Assembly: GCA_028708425.1 (NCBI GenBank)
Contig: JAQVYY010000007.1
Location: forward strand, 1 to 64,000
Direction of reading: 5' to 3'
Source: Bacteroidales bacterium
GTDB lineage: Bacteria > Bacteroidota > Bacteroidia > Bacteroidales > Tenuifilaceae
DNA length: 64,000 nucleotides
In this document: piece after piece, positions 1 through 11,460 of the stretch
Layout: every line of letters starts with the position of its first letter
Numbering within the stretch: position 1 is the stretch's first letter
The notes under the pieces: generated by a model
Databases searched by the model: none
Told to the model about the DNA's origin: nothing
Seen by the model: only the letters and a program-made list of their open reading frames with translations
Position numbers and translations under genes: made by a program

Positions 1-1290
1 AACGGTAACATTGGCTGCCGCCGCAAGGTTATCAAGGGTATATGTTGTTGATGTATTCCCATCAACGATAGCTCCGTTAAGCGTCCATGCCTTAACCTGA
101 TAGCCCGCCTCTGGGGTGGCGGTGAATGCAATGTTCTTTCCCGCTTCAACCATAGCACCAGTCTCAATTGCAGTTCCGTCTACGGTAGCCGCTATTGCTC
201 CATTTGTACCAACCACGCTAAAGGTAACCGCGTAGGTTGTAGCAGGAATAGTTTCAAACTCTACCGTAACATCGGTAGCTTCGGCAAGAGTCTCAACGGT
301 ATAGGTTGTGGTTGTGTTTCCAGCAACGGGCGCAGCGTTTAGCGTCCATGCCTTAACCTGATAGCCCGCTTCTGGGGTGGCGGTGAATACAATGTTCTTC
401 CCCGCTTCAACCATAGCACCAGTCTCAATTGCAGTTCCGTCTACGGTAGCCGCTATTGCTCCATTTGTGCCCACCACGCTGTAGGTAACCGCAAAGGTTG
501 TTGGGGGAATAAGTTCAAACTCAACGGTAACATTGGTTGCCGCCGCAAGGTTATCAAGGGTATATGTTGTTGATGTATTCCCATCAACGATAGCTCCGTT
601 TAGCGTCCATGCCTTAACCTGATAGCCCGCTTCTGGGGTGGCAGTGAATAGTACATCCTTGCCCACCTCAACCTCATCACCAGAAGTGATTGCAGTTCCG
701 TCTACGGTAGCCGCTATTGAACCATTTGTGCCCACCACGCTGTAGGTAACCGCAAAGGTTGTAGCAGGAATAGCTTCAAACTCAACGGTAACATTGGTTG
801 CCGCCGCAAGGTTATCAAGGGTATATGTTGTTGATGTATTCCCATCAACGATAGCTCCGTTTAGCGTCCATGCCTTAACCTGATAGCCCGCTTCTGGGGT
901 TGCGGTGAATAGTACATCCTTGCCCACCTCAACCTCATCACCAGAAGTGATTGCAGTTCCGTCTACGGTAGCCGCTATTGAACCATTTGTGCCCACCACG
1001 CTGTAGGTAACCGCAAAGGTTGTAGCAGGAATAGCTTCAAACTCAACGGTAACATTGGCTGCCGCCGCAAGGTTATCAAGGGTATATGTTGTTGATGTAT
1101 TCCCATCAACGATAGCTCCGTTAAGCGTCCATGCCTTAACCTGATAGCCCGCTTCTGGGGTTGCGGTGAATGCAATGTTCTTGCCCGCTTCAACATCAGC
1201 AGGGGAATAAATTTCAATATCATCAACCTTGGCCGTAAGTAAGCCACCTGTTCCATTAACTACGCTAAAGGTAACTGTGTGCGTGGGAGG
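1..1290 (-). repeat. 261-bp tandem repeats coding InlB-like modules
   Basis: Identical landmarks recur every 261 bp, for example the GTCTACGGTAGCCGCTATTG segment at 178, 439, 700 and 961. This gives 87-residue modules carrying GYQVKAWTLNGAIV, like the divergent InlB B-repeat family. At least four copies plus a divergent first one lie in the window, and the array continues past the left edge. Near identity of DNA suggests recent expansion or gene conversion. Confidence 0.9.
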
Positions 1291-4200
1291 TTCAATATGC
1301 CACCCAAGAAAGCTGAAATTGTCCACTTCATGAACTATCCACTCGCTATCCTCAGGACTGGTACCAGCTGATTTTGCCCAATCGGTATTACCAAAAAGCA
1401 CCGAATTTTTACGTACAAGGGTGTGGTCTTTGGTTGCACCGGTAACACCTGCTACATTAAAATCAGGAAAACCAGATCCCCCGCTTACGGGTAAGAGTTT
1501 TGTACCGATAATGTCAATAAGAACATCGTTTTTGTAGAGTCCTACCGCATCATTCCCATTGTAAAATGTAACACCACTGGTAATATCTGCCATATCAGTA
1601 ATTTCGGAAACAGCACTTGTATTGGCAATAACATACACGCCACCAGCAGCAAGGATGCCAGTTAAGCTCTCTGTACTATTTACTACGTTAGAACCATTGG
1701 TAAATTGTTTTACCTGGTATGCCGATAGATCAACGGGGGCTCCCGTTGGATTATAGATCTCCAGTGCCTTGTTGTTGCTGCTACCCTCAATGTACTCGCT
1801 AAAGAACAGGTCGATAACGGGTTGCTTTGTGGTAAATGTCCACGACTGGTCTGTGATGGCTGGGAACTGGTTACCAGAAAGGTCTTTAATCAATCCGGCA
1901 GCTATGTTGATATAGTAATCGGTTCCCCAATCAAGCCCAGTAATATCTACAGTAAATACGTTGCCGTCAACCGTTCCATCGGTTTCGGTTAGGGTTTGCA
2001 CAATGGTATTGTCGACATTCTTATGAATGGTTAGGTTACCCATTCCAAGCTGTACTATCTCATCAAAATCAATCCTTAGGGTAAAGCTGATTGGCATATC
2101 TACTTCACCCAATAAGGGGTAAGTAGCTATTGCATCAGGTGCTTGGGTATCGGATATTGTAGAGGCTTGACTGGTTTCGTCGTAGAAAGTATTATCCAAT
2201 GCATCGGCGATGCGGAAATGGAATGTTCCAAAATCCCCATTGGCAACGGTATAGGTATAGGTGCCAAGTGAAGCAACAATTGGGTTCTCGTTAATCAGGT
2301 TTGCCTGTGCATCAACAGCGTAAAGGTTTACGTTGTCAATATTGGCCGATGTCCAGGTTAGTACGATGTCATCGCCTGTGGTGTAATTATTTACGCCAAC
2401 GGGTGCGGTAAGGGTAAGCTCACGGTTCTCGCCAGTTAGGGTTACCTTGTAGTGAGCTATGGTTGTATTATCCTCGGCGGTAACGGTAACAACAACCACA
2501 TCGCCATCGGCTAACGCTTGGGTTGCAAGGTTTACCGTTTCAACCACCGTACCATTTAGCCTCACCTCAACGGAGGCATTGGCGTCGGCTGCATTAGCAA
2601 CAATTCCCTTAAAATCAGTGAAATCAACAACAAATAGGGTTGCGCCCTCATCCACAGCGGGATTGGTTACCTCTAGTCCAGCGTGCCCAAGAACACTCTC
2701 GCCACCAAGGGTAAGGGCTGCAAGGGTTGCATCGGAACTAAGTATTGTCCAGTCGTGGGTTGAGCGTGAGGTTACCTGTAGGATGCCGTTAAACTCAGAA
2801 ACCAGAGCCAACATCTCGGTAATATTCTGGTTTGGAATACTCTGACTAATATAATCCGATTCGCTAAAATTAGTGCGGAATACTCCTGGTGTCTCGATGT
2901 TATCGTGTATGATGTAATCTTGCCCAGAAGCAAAAGTTCCTGTAGATATGAATGTTATATTCTCCAGCCTCACAAGTTTAGACTGATCGGCTGAGGTTAA
3001 GTCGGCCAAAGTGGTTACAAAAGGAACAACAGCATTGCCTGTTGAGGCGGGCACTCCTGGATTCTCTAGCGGGATAAACTGTACCACAGCATTATAAATA
3101 CTAATTTTACCTATCAGACCTGTTATTTCACTACCAACAGGGTACTCCTGAGTAATAACAGAGGTGTTGTCGTCAATTAGTATGGCCGCATCGTTATCCT
3201 GTATATACTTTTGGTTACGGGTGGTGCGTGAGTAGGTAACAACGGCAGAGCCATCGAAACGAGCCTCGGTATCTGGGGGGCGTACCCTTAGGGTAGATAG
3301 TGAGGAGTGAACCTCGCGAACCTTGAATGTTCCCGATTCATCAAATGGGTTACCATCCTCAGCATCGGCAATGCGGAGCTTGTAGTCAGCGCTATACTCT
3401 GCACCAGCGGGGATGGTGAAGGTAGCCGTTCCATCGACAGCAGGAGTAGAGGTAACCATTACGCCCCATGCGCTTGTGGTTGGATTCCAAACCTCAACCT
3501 TAACGTTGTTAAAGTTCGCAGCGTTCCAGGTAACGGTTATAGCTTCGCCAGCATAGTAGGGCCCATCATATGTTCCGGTAAGCTCAATGGTTTGGGCTGT
3601 TAACGCCATAGTTGTAAAGGTTATGCTTTCGGAAGTAGCTACATTTCCAGTCTCATCCTGCACAGCGGCAACGGTAAGCGTATGCGCCGTTTCGTAGGCC
3701 AAATCGGCAGCGGGGGTAACGGTAATTACGTTTTCGGCGATGGTTGCGGTAAACGCTACGGGGTTAGTACCATCGGTAAGGGTAATCAGATCCGCAACGT
3801 TGGTGTTATCAACCACAACACCGGCTGGGCTAGTGTAGATGGGCTCATCGAAGGTGATGGTTGGGTTAACGTTGATGGGCACATCGGTTGCCGCATCAGC
3901 CGGAGCGAATGTGGGAACTGGGGCTTGGGTATCGGGGCCAGCTGAGTAGCCAGTCCAGGTAATATTGTCGATAATTACTTGTTTTGATGTAGTGTTTTTA
4001 ATCGAAATCACAATATTACCTTCTATATTAATTCCGTCTACCTCAAAAAGATGCTCATTAAAATCGTCAAAAGGTGTTGATTTACCTTGTGAAATTCCAT
4101 TTACAAATAATTCAACCTCTCTGTTACCACCTCCGGTGAAACCTTTGTAAAGCTTTACGCTAAAGTTTCCAATCCCTCCTGATATGGTACTTGAGGTAAT

Positions 4201-5616
4201 GGAACTATTATCAGAAGCACTTCTCAACATTAATGCAGGTAAATTTATTCCAGAACTATTTGCATCTCCATTGCCATCTCTTGAAGCAACATACGTCCAG
4301 ATAATACCATCGTTTCCAACAAAGTTCCCATCTGTATAAGATGCTGTAGCACTAGAGTTTGAGAAATCTTCGAGTCCACCACCACTGGTTGTTTCCGGAA
4401 TGGTGGTAAAACTTGCGCTGGCATCAGCCGTCATCGCATTTCCAGCCTCATCCTGCACAGCGGCAACGGTAAGCGTATGCGCCGTTTCGTAGGCCAAATC
4501 GGCAGCGGGGGTAACGGTAATTACATTTTCGGCAATGGTTGCGGTAAACGCTACGGGGGCAACACCATCAGTGAATGCAATCAGGCTCTCAACATTGGTA
4601 TTATCAACCAAAATACCAGCAGGACTTGTATAAATGGGTTCATCAAAGGTGATGGTTGGGTTAACGTTGATGGGCACACCGGTTGCCGCATCTGCTGGTG
4701 CGAATGTGGGGATTGGAGGTTCGGTGTCAGCTGTTTCTGTGGTAAAGGTTGCGCTGGCATCAGCCGCCATCGCATTTCCAGCCTCATCCTGCACAGCGGC
4801 AACGGTAAGCGTATGCGCCGTTTCGTAGGCCAAATCGGCAGCGGGGGTAACGGTAATTACGTTTTCGGCAATGGTTGCGGTAAACGCTACGGGGTCAGTA
4901 CCATTGGTAAGGGTAATCAAATCCGCAACGTTGGTGTTATCAACCAAAACACCACCTGGACTTGTGTAGATGGGCTCATCGAAGGTGATGGTTGGGTTAA
5001 CGTTGATGGGCACATCGGTTGCCGCATCGGCAGGAGCGAATGTGGGGACTGGGGGGTTGGTGTCGAGACCAACAGGCATTTTATATAAATGCAAAGGTTT
5101 TGTAGCTGAGGCTGTGTAGGGTCTAAAATCTGTTTGGTAAATTGATATACATCGACCTCCTGCATTAGCGTGGTTTGACATAAATAACCAATCACCAGCT
5201 GAAACACTAACTTCATATTCATGAGTTGAGGTAGTACTTTGTGAAAAACCTGACGTAGAGTTTGCTGTAATTTCACAATATTCACCTGAGTCTTCACTAT
5301 AAAGAGTATAGCCATGTGTTGAATTACCATCAACGCGCCAAACAATTTTTGCCAATGGATCCACTATCTTACCATCAACATTAATATCAACGGAAGTGGC
5401 ACCCATTCTTGAGGTGCCTGTATTATCCATTGCTCCCTCATTAGTGTCGTTTATTCCATAAAATATGTAATAACCGCCTGATTCAAGTTCGGTCAATTCA
5501 GTGATCTTTTCAAAAGTTCCTGTTCCTGAATACTGCCCCAACCCCACATTACCCCATAAAAGGAGCGTAAGGGTTGCAAGGGCGGTTGTAAATAGGCTTA
5601 GTAGATTTTTTCTCGT
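1..5616 (-). CDS. Giant multidomain secreted surface protein, 3' end outside window
   Basis: I read one open frame from position 5616 to the window edge, 1872 codons with no stop in the stretches I checked. The protein has a signal peptide ending about residue 28 (GLGQ), an N-terminal beta domain, Ig-like Big_5 modules at about 185-290, 296-400 and 562-670, a beta-sandwich at 410-555, an OB-fold/DUF5689-like domain at 773-920, a cadherin-like and a further Ig/Big_5 set to about 1260, a lamin-tail domain at about 1270-1430, and InlB-like repeats from 1440 on. It is a paralog of the gene at 5937-11393. By analogy it is probably T9SS exported, but its C-terminus is not in the window. No catalytic domain is visible, so adhesion or structural function is inference. 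The start is odd: no ATG precedes the signal peptide. ACG at 5616-5614 lies where the paralog has ATG; ATT and CTG just upstream are alternatives, and TGA at 5637-5635 closes the frame. Confidence 0.85.
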
Positions 5617-5880
5617 AATCAGTGGTATTTGTGTTCAATATTAGTAGGTTACATTAATTATATGCCATGCAATAATTCAAAAAAAGTGTAAATGGGTTGT
5701 CAAGGTACAGATACTTTTTTTAAAATTCAATATTTTGAGGTGGAAAGTGGAAAGTTTGCGTACCCGATGGGTGATTGCAATATGGTGAGTGTGCCCAAGT
5801 TCCAAAGGTTGATGTTGAGGTTGGGGTGGTTGCGGGTTGATAAAAGATTAGGACACAGATGCAACAGATAACCACAAATA
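5617..5880. repeat. Intergenic spacer with one copy of the composite repeat
   Basis: There is no gene here. From about 5690 the spacer matches the DNA upstream of the paralog (11461 on): GGGTTGTCAAGGTACAG, then a GTTTGCGTACCCGATGGGTG block at 5756 and a short degenerate GGTTGA run near 5808-5840. The shared upstream DNA indicates that the duplication that made the two giant genes included flanking sequence. Confidence 0.7.
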
Positions 5881-5917
5881 AAAAAATCCGGTGGGATTGC
5901 TCCACCGGATTTTTTTA
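5881..5917 (-). terminator. Rho-independent terminator of the giant gene
   Basis: A 13-bp perfect stem (AAAAATCCGGTGG / CCACCGGATTTTT) with a 7-base loop and flanking A and T runs lies 20 bp past the stop codon at 5937. Confidence 0.9.
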
Positions 5918-5936
5918 AATCTATGGTAATAGGATG

Positions 5937-8900
5937 CTATCTCTTTATCATCTTTCGTACCGCCTTTTGACCCTGGTTATTTACTATGGTTACAAGGTAA
6001 ACTCCCGAAGGTAGATTGCTAGTGCTTATCTCGGCACGGTTGGTGTTGGTAAGATTAACGCTCATAACCTGCTGACCGATAAGGTTAATAATGGTAACGC
6101 GACTTGCGTTCTCAACATTATCAACATAAAGGGTACTGGTAAATGGGTTGGGGTATGCGTTAATGCTTTCACCCCAAATGGTGGTAACGCTGGTATATGG
6201 CGTGATATCCGCAGCAAAACGGGGAAGAATTTTTGCATTGCTGTAGCTGTAATATCCAATACCGGTAATGTTGTAGCTTTGGTTAAGCGTAAATACTTCG
6301 GCAGCCATATAGTCATACATATCATCATCAACGTAAACATCACCCGACCCATCGTTAACGCCAAGAACATTATAGTTATCGGCTTCGATGGTATACTCAG
6401 CATTTTTTACCTGGATAAGCACACCTTCCCATGGCTCCTCTGCTGCTTGGGCAGTGGTGAGTACGGTTGGTGCAGGGAGGTCGTTACCCGTGCTTACAAC
6501 CTCGATGCTCATGGCTACCTCGCTACTAGCTGCTAGCTGGGTAAGGTTATAGAACTCTTTAACCAATCCAGAAACCACAATCTCATCGCCTACGTTAGGT
6601 CTATCTGCTTCTGCCAAAACCTCGTTGAATACGTACAGGCCATTCCATGCGCCTTCTCCATCCTGAATAAAGAAGCCTTTAAAGCTGCCTCCCTCGTAGT
6701 TATAGTGGTGTGCGGTTACAATACCAGTAGTGGTAACAACCTGTCCTTCGTAGGGGCTATCATACGGTTCTGCCTCGGTGTACTGGATATCGTAAATAGG
6801 GATGATTCCTGCTGCAGTAACCGTTACGGTCCAGTCCTTTGTGGTTGTACCGTCCTGTGCTGTTACAGTGTACTCAACAGGGGCGGTAAAGTTTTGCGCT
6901 ACACCGCTCTCGGGGCTAATGGTAGCGCCAAGGCTAACCGTAATGGTGGGTACAAGCGCAGTTACATCGGCATCAGAGGCAACGGTAATTTCAACAGTTG
7001 CAGCCTCGCTATCGATGGTGGCTGGCCCCATTTGCTCTGCAAGGGAAAAGCTTACTATTTCGGCCTCGGTACTTTCAGCAGCTTCGGTAATGGTTACGGT
7101 CCAGTCCTTGGTAACTCCTGATTCTGCCTCTACGGTATAAACAACCGGATTGGTAAAATCAACAACCGTAACCCCTGGTTCCTGCTCAACTGTGCCTATG
7201 GTTGCGGTAGCACCCAACGATAGGGTAAATGTAGGGGTAAGTGCGGTTAAATCGGTTCCGTAAAGCACCTCAAGGGCAATGGTGGCAGCATCGGTATCAA
7301 TTGTAGAAGGAGCCATCTGTGCATCAACCTCAAACGTTAGTATTTCGGCCTCGTCGCTCTTACCATGCCATCCAAGGAAGCTGAACGTATTAATAGGATG
7401 AACAATCCACTCGCTATCCTCAGCATTGGTTCCTGCTGAAGCTGCCCAATCGGTATTGCCCACAACCACTGCGGTCTTACGTACAAGGGTGTGGTTTGCG
7501 GCTGCACCGGTAACACCTGCTACATCAAAATCTGCGTCGCTATTGGGATCGCCAAATATGTCAATTAGAACCCAATCGGTTCCGTTGGTTGTTTTCTCAA
7601 GGCCACGTGCATCATTCCCGTTATAATGAACAACGCTTGGATACCCAAGCACCTCGTCAGCATCCGCTGCAGCAAATAAATCAGAATCCACCTCGTCGGT
7701 AATAATTACCCAAACATCTTCAGGTGCTAGGGTTGCACCCTCGGGGAAGGTATGGTAGTGTGCCCAACCTCCTCCATTAACAGCCTGTGCAATTCTATAG
7801 CTATCTAAGCTAATGGTTTGGGCGGTTGGATTATAGATCTCCAGCGCCTTGTTGTTGCTGCTACCCTCAATGTACTCGCTAAAGAACAGATCGGTATCTA
7901 GTTCGGCCATTGTGGTGAATGCCCACGACTGATCGGTAATAGCAGGGAGTGGATTGCCAGCCAGATCCTGAATCATTCCAGCAGTTATGTTGATATAGTA
8001 CTCGGTGTTCCAGTCAAGTCCTGCAATATCTCCACTAACTACGTTGTCGACAACCGTTCCGTCGGTTTCATCTAAGGTTTGCACAACGGTATTATCAGAT
8101 AGCTTGTGAATGGTTAGGCTGCCTGTTGCCAGCTGCACATCCTCGTCAAACTCGACCAAAAGGGTAAAGCTGGTGGGCATATCAACCTCGTCAATAAGCG
8201 GGTACGAGTAAATCGGATCAGGTGCCTGAGTATCAGTTATTGTTGAGGATTCAGTAGTCTGATCGTAGAATGTGGCATCTGATGCATCGGCAATGCGGAA
8301 TTTGTAGGTGCCAAAATCGCCATTGGCAACGGTATAGGTATAGGTACCAGTAGTAGCGGTAATTGGCCCCTCCTCGTTAATCAAATATACCTCTTCTGCA
8401 TCAACAACGTAAAGGTTTACGTTGTCAATATTGGCCGATGTCCAGGTGAATACAATGTCATCGCCAGTACTGTAAGCATTTACGCCAGTGGGTGCGGTAA
8501 GAGTAAGCTCACGGTTCTCGCCGGTTAGGGTAACCTTGTAATGAGCTTCGGTGCTATCCTCGGCGGTTACCGTAACTACAACTACATCGCCATCGGCTAA
8601 TGCTTGGGCTGCAAGGTCTCCTTCGGCAACCACACCGTTGTTAAGCTTTACCTCAACCGTTGCAGCAGGATCGGTTGGAGTAGCAACAATTCCTGCAAAG
8701 CTTGTAAAATCGTCAACAAACATTGTTGCGCCGGTATCATTTTCAGGATCGGTAACCACTATTCCGGTTAGCCCAAGTGCATCCATACCACCAAGGGTAA
8801 GGGCTGCAAGGGTTGCGTCGTTACCCAGTAGGTAAAAGTCGTTAATACTGCGTGGAAGAATCTTGAAATTGCTATAGCTATACTCTACGGCTCCGGTTAA

Positions 8901-11393
8901 GCTGCCTATTATTCTTCCAACCTCAGGGATATCATAGCCGTAAATGGCATCATCAGCCATTGCATCCCCTGATCCGTCGTTAATGGTAAGTTCCCCGTAT
9001 TGATTAGCACTGATTACTTCAGCGTTTTCAACCGTTACGAGAACGCTTTCGTACATTTCACCCAGATCGCCGGTGGCAATTGTAGCTGCAGCCCAAAGCG
9101 GCTCATTGCTATGGTTAGTGATTTCGAGGGCGTCATATAGTTGGGTCATCCCATAGTGCTCTTTAACCTTTGCTACAATGGTAATGCTATCACCCAAGGC
9201 AAGGCTATGGTCGGTATGATTAACATTTATTCCTGTGTAAGCACCTACGCCAGCTTGTAAAAAGAAATTGCTGGTTGACGTAACGGCAGATATAATACCG
9301 CCGGTTTTTACAACATCGTCAACGTAGTTTGAGTTGCCATCTAAATCAGCATTGCTTTGAATTTCGGTAATTGGCAGAACAGGTATCATGGTATACTCAC
9401 CGCTCTCATTGGAGTAGGTTTCGCTATCGACATCCTTTAGGCGAAGCTTGTAGGTGGTTGCATAGCCAATATCGGCTGGTGGAGTTGCTATTACAGATCC
9501 ATCGGCAGCGTTTAAGCCACTTTCAATGGTTTGCCACATATTGTCAATGGGCAGCCATACCTCTAGGTTAAGCGTAGTAACATTCTCGGAAGTCCAGGTT
9601 ACTGTTACACCCTGGCCACCGTAGTAGGTTTCGCCTACATGTGCGCTGGTAAGTGTAATTACTGGGGCTGTTGCCGAGATGGTGGTAAAGGTTGCGCTAG
9701 CAGCCGCATCCATCGCGTTTGTAGCCTCATCCTGCACTGCGGCAACGGTAAGTGTATGCGCCGTTTCGTAGGCCAAATCCGCAGCGGGCGTAACGGTAAT
9801 AACGTTTTCGGCAATGGTTGCGGTAAACGCTACGGGGTCAGTGCCATCGGTAAGGGTAATCAGATCCGCAACGTTGGTGTTATCAACCACAACACCGGCT
9901 GGGCTAGTGTAAATGGGCTCATCAAAGGTGATGGTTGGGTTAACGTCAATGGGCACATCGGTTGCCGCATCCAACGGGAAGAATGTGGGAACTGGGGGGT
10001 CGGTGTCAGGACCAGCTGTGTAGCCAGTCCAGGCAAAATCATCAATCATTATTCTTTCGGTAGTGCCTGTATTCTGAATCTCAATAAGAATGTTGCCTGC
10101 CTCTTGGTTGATAGTTTCTGAATATGTAAACCAATCGCTTGTAGCAAGCAAGTCTCCATTAATGTTAGGTAAACTAGTCCAATCTGTGCCATTAGCCGAA
10201 TATTTTACAGTATAATCAGGCATTGGACTGCCGTCCCATCTTCTTACTTTAAAAGAAAAATCAGCAATACCACCTGCTGCAACAGCTATTAATATTTTTG
10301 CATCAGCAGTATTTCTAACTCTGAATGAATAAGTACCTAAAGCTCCAGAGAAACCATCTTGTGCAGCTACACCATTTCTAAGTACGTTTGTTCCTTGAAA
10401 GGTTGCTCCAGATTCTGCGTATCCATGATTAGCATAAGATCCAAGTCCTATAGTTCCATCCTGAATCCAATTTTCTTCTACGTCAAAATTAATTGTTGTT
10501 TGCTCACCACCTGATGTTTCTGAAATAGTGGTAAAGGTTGCGCTTGCGGGAGCGGCCATTGCATTTCCAGCCTCGTCCTGCACAACACCAACGGTAAGCG
10601 TGTACGCCTGGTCGTTTAGCAGCTCAGCAGTGGGCACAACGGTAATAGCATTACCGGCTATGGTAGCGGTAAACGCTACTGGGTCAACACCATCGGTAAA
10701 GGTAATCAGGTCTGTAACGTTGCTATTATCAACCACAACACCAGCTGGGCTTGTGTAGATGGGCTCATTAAAGGTGATGGTTGGGTTAACGTCAATGGGC
10801 ACATCGGTTGCCGCATCAGCAGGAGCGAATGTGGGAACGGGGGGGTTGGTGTCTGAACTTGATTCATGAATAACAGAAAAATCATCATAGTATGCAGTTG
10901 CACTAGAATAGGTTCTTACTTCAAAATAAAATTCGTCAGCAGTGTCAGGAGCAACTAGGGTTACAGTATACTCTTGCCAAGAAGGGTCTGAAGTGAAATA
11001 TGAACCATTGGGTCCCCTTAATTCATCGGCATTATCGGGTAGATTTGTTCCACCTGATTTCCAGTATGCCCATATACGTGCATCGGTTCCATCTCCAGTT
11101 TCTACATAGTACCATAAGCTAATTGTGTAGGTTTCACCGGCAGTAACGGCAACAGACTGTCCTAAATCACTTGTGCCTCCAACGTGTTTTGCGGAATATG
11201 GAGCAGAATGATAAATAGTTGCTTCTTGTGTAACATTTTCAATGTGATTCCAACTTGTAGGAGTATTATTGTCATCCCAAGATGAAAAATCTCCATTAAG
11301 AAGAATCTCAGTTTGCCCCAACCCCACATTACCCCATAAAAGGAGCGTAAGGGTTGCAAGGACGGTTGTAAATAGGTGTAGTTGTTTTTTCAT
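5937..11393 (-). CDS. Giant multidomain T9SS-sorted surface protein
   Basis: About 1818 residues from the ATG at 11393, chosen because MKKQLHLFTT opens a clean signal peptide ending GLGQ; an ATG 24 bp upstream would add 8 residues. Approximate order, counted from that upstream ATG: carbohydrate-binding-like beta domain 35-185, Big_5 Ig-like 188-300, beta-sandwich 301-465, Big_5 470-580, Ig-like 585-678, OB-fold/DUF5689-like 679-860, cadherin-like 861-965, Ig-like 966-1057, Big_5 1058-1170, lamin-tail domain 1171-1350, two DUF5018-like beta modules 1353-1537, a second OB-fold 1538-1740, and a type A T9SS sorting domain from about 1743 (INAYPNPF, ending VRKMIKR). The family knowledge behind this is that such tails are cut and the protein fixed to the cell surface. 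No nuclease or glycosidase core is seen beside the OB-folds, although these domains often accompany extracellular nucleases. Monocistronic, with its own terminator. Confidence 0.9.
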   Translation of the reverse strand: MKKQLHLFTTVLATLTLLLWGNVGLGQTEILLNGDFSSWDDNNTPTSWNHIENVTQEATIYHSAPYSAKHVGGTSDLGQSVAVTAGETYTISLWYYVETGDGTDARIWAYWKSGGTNLPDNADELRGPNGSYFTSDPSWQEYTVTLVAPDTADEFYFEVRTYSSATAYYDDFSVIHESSSDTNPPVPTFAPADAATDVPIDVNPTITFNEPIYTSPAGVVVDNSNVTDLITFTDGVDPVAFTATIAGNAITVVPTAELLNDQAYTLTVGVVQDEAGNAMAAPASATFTTISETSGGEQTTINFDVEENWIQDGTIGLGSYANHGYAESGATFQGTNVLRNGVAAQDGFSGALGTYSFRVRNTADAKILIAVAAGGIADFSFKVRRWDGSPMPDYTVKYSANGTDWTSLPNINGDLLATSDWFTYSETINQEAGNILIEIQNTGTTERIMIDDFAWTGYTAGPDTDPPVPTFFPLDAATDVPIDVNPTITFDEPIYTSPAGVVVDNTNVADLITLTDGTDPVAFTATIAENVITVTPAADLAYETAHTLTVAAVQDEATNAMDAAASATFTTISATAPVITLTSAHVGETYYGGQGVTVTWTSENVTTLNLEVWLPIDNMWQTIESGLNAADGSVIATPPADIGYATTYKLRLKDVDSETYSNESGEYTMIPVLPITEIQSNADLDGNSNYVDDVVKTGGIISAVTSTSNFFLQAGVGAYTGINVNHTDHSLALGDSITIVAKVKEHYGMTQLYDALEITNHSNEPLWAAATIATGDLGEMYESVLVTVENAEVISANQYGELTINDGSGDAMADDAIYGYDIPEVGRIIGSLTGAVEYSYSNFKILPRSINDFYLLGNDATLAALTLGGMDALGLTGIVVTDPENDTGATMFVDDFTSFAGIVATPTDPAATVEVKLNNGVVAEGDLAAQALADGDVVVVTVTAEDSTEAHYKVTLTGENRELTLTAPTGVNAYSTGDDIVFTWTSANIDNVNLYVVDAEEVYLINEEGPITATTGTYTYTVANGDFGTYKFRIADASDATFYDQTTESSTITDTQAPDPIYSYPLIDEVDMPTSFTLLVEFDEDVQLATGSLTIHKLSDNTVVQTLDETDGTVVDNVVSGDIAGLDWNTEYYINITAGMIQDLAGNPLPAITDQSWAFTTMAELDTDLFFSEYIEGSSNNKALEIYNPTAQTISLDSYRIAQAVNGGGWAHYHTFPEGATLAPEDVWVIITDEVDSDLFAAADADEVLGYPSVVHYNGNDARGLEKTTNGTDWVLIDIFGDPNSDADFDVAGVTGAAANHTLVRKTAVVVGNTDWAASAGTNAEDSEWIVHPINTFSFLGWHGKSDEAEILTFEVDAQMAPSTIDTDAATIALEVLYGTDLTALTPTFTLSLGATATIGTVEQEPGVTVVDFTNPVVYTVEAESGVTKDWTVTITEAAESTEAEIVSFSLAEQMGPATIDSEAATVEITVASDADVTALVPTITVSLGATISPESGVAQNFTAPVEYTVTAQDGTTTKDWTVTVTAAGIIPIYDIQYTEAEPYDSPYEGQVVTTTGIVTAHHYNYEGGSFKGFFIQDGEGAWNGLYVFNEVLAEADRPNVGDEIVVSGLVKEFYNLTQLAASSEVAMSIEVVSTGNDLPAPTVLTTAQAAEEPWEGVLIQVKNAEYTIEADNYNVLGVNDGSGDVYVDDDMYDYMAAEVFTLNQSYNITGIGYYSYSNAKILPRFAADITPYTSVTTIWGESINAYPNPFTSTLYVDNVENASRVTIINLIGQQVMSVNLTNTNRAEISTSNLPSGVYLVTIVNNQGQKAVRKMIKR

Positions 11394-11460
11394 AGCTAAT
11401 AGTTTTTGATTAAACATTTGGTAGACATATAGTTAACTATCTCAAATAATGTAAATTTGT

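Noticed and set aside
1..1290. CRISPR-like periodic repeats
   Set aside because: Units are 261 bp, coding and without variable spacers between short repeats; the hexamer arrays also have no spacers. No cas gene is present.
975..10903. Many open frames on both strands inside the two giant genes, including Gly/Asn-rich frames on plus
   Set aside because: They repeat because the genes repeat; composition and position follow the Big_5 and InlB-like modules of the real frame.
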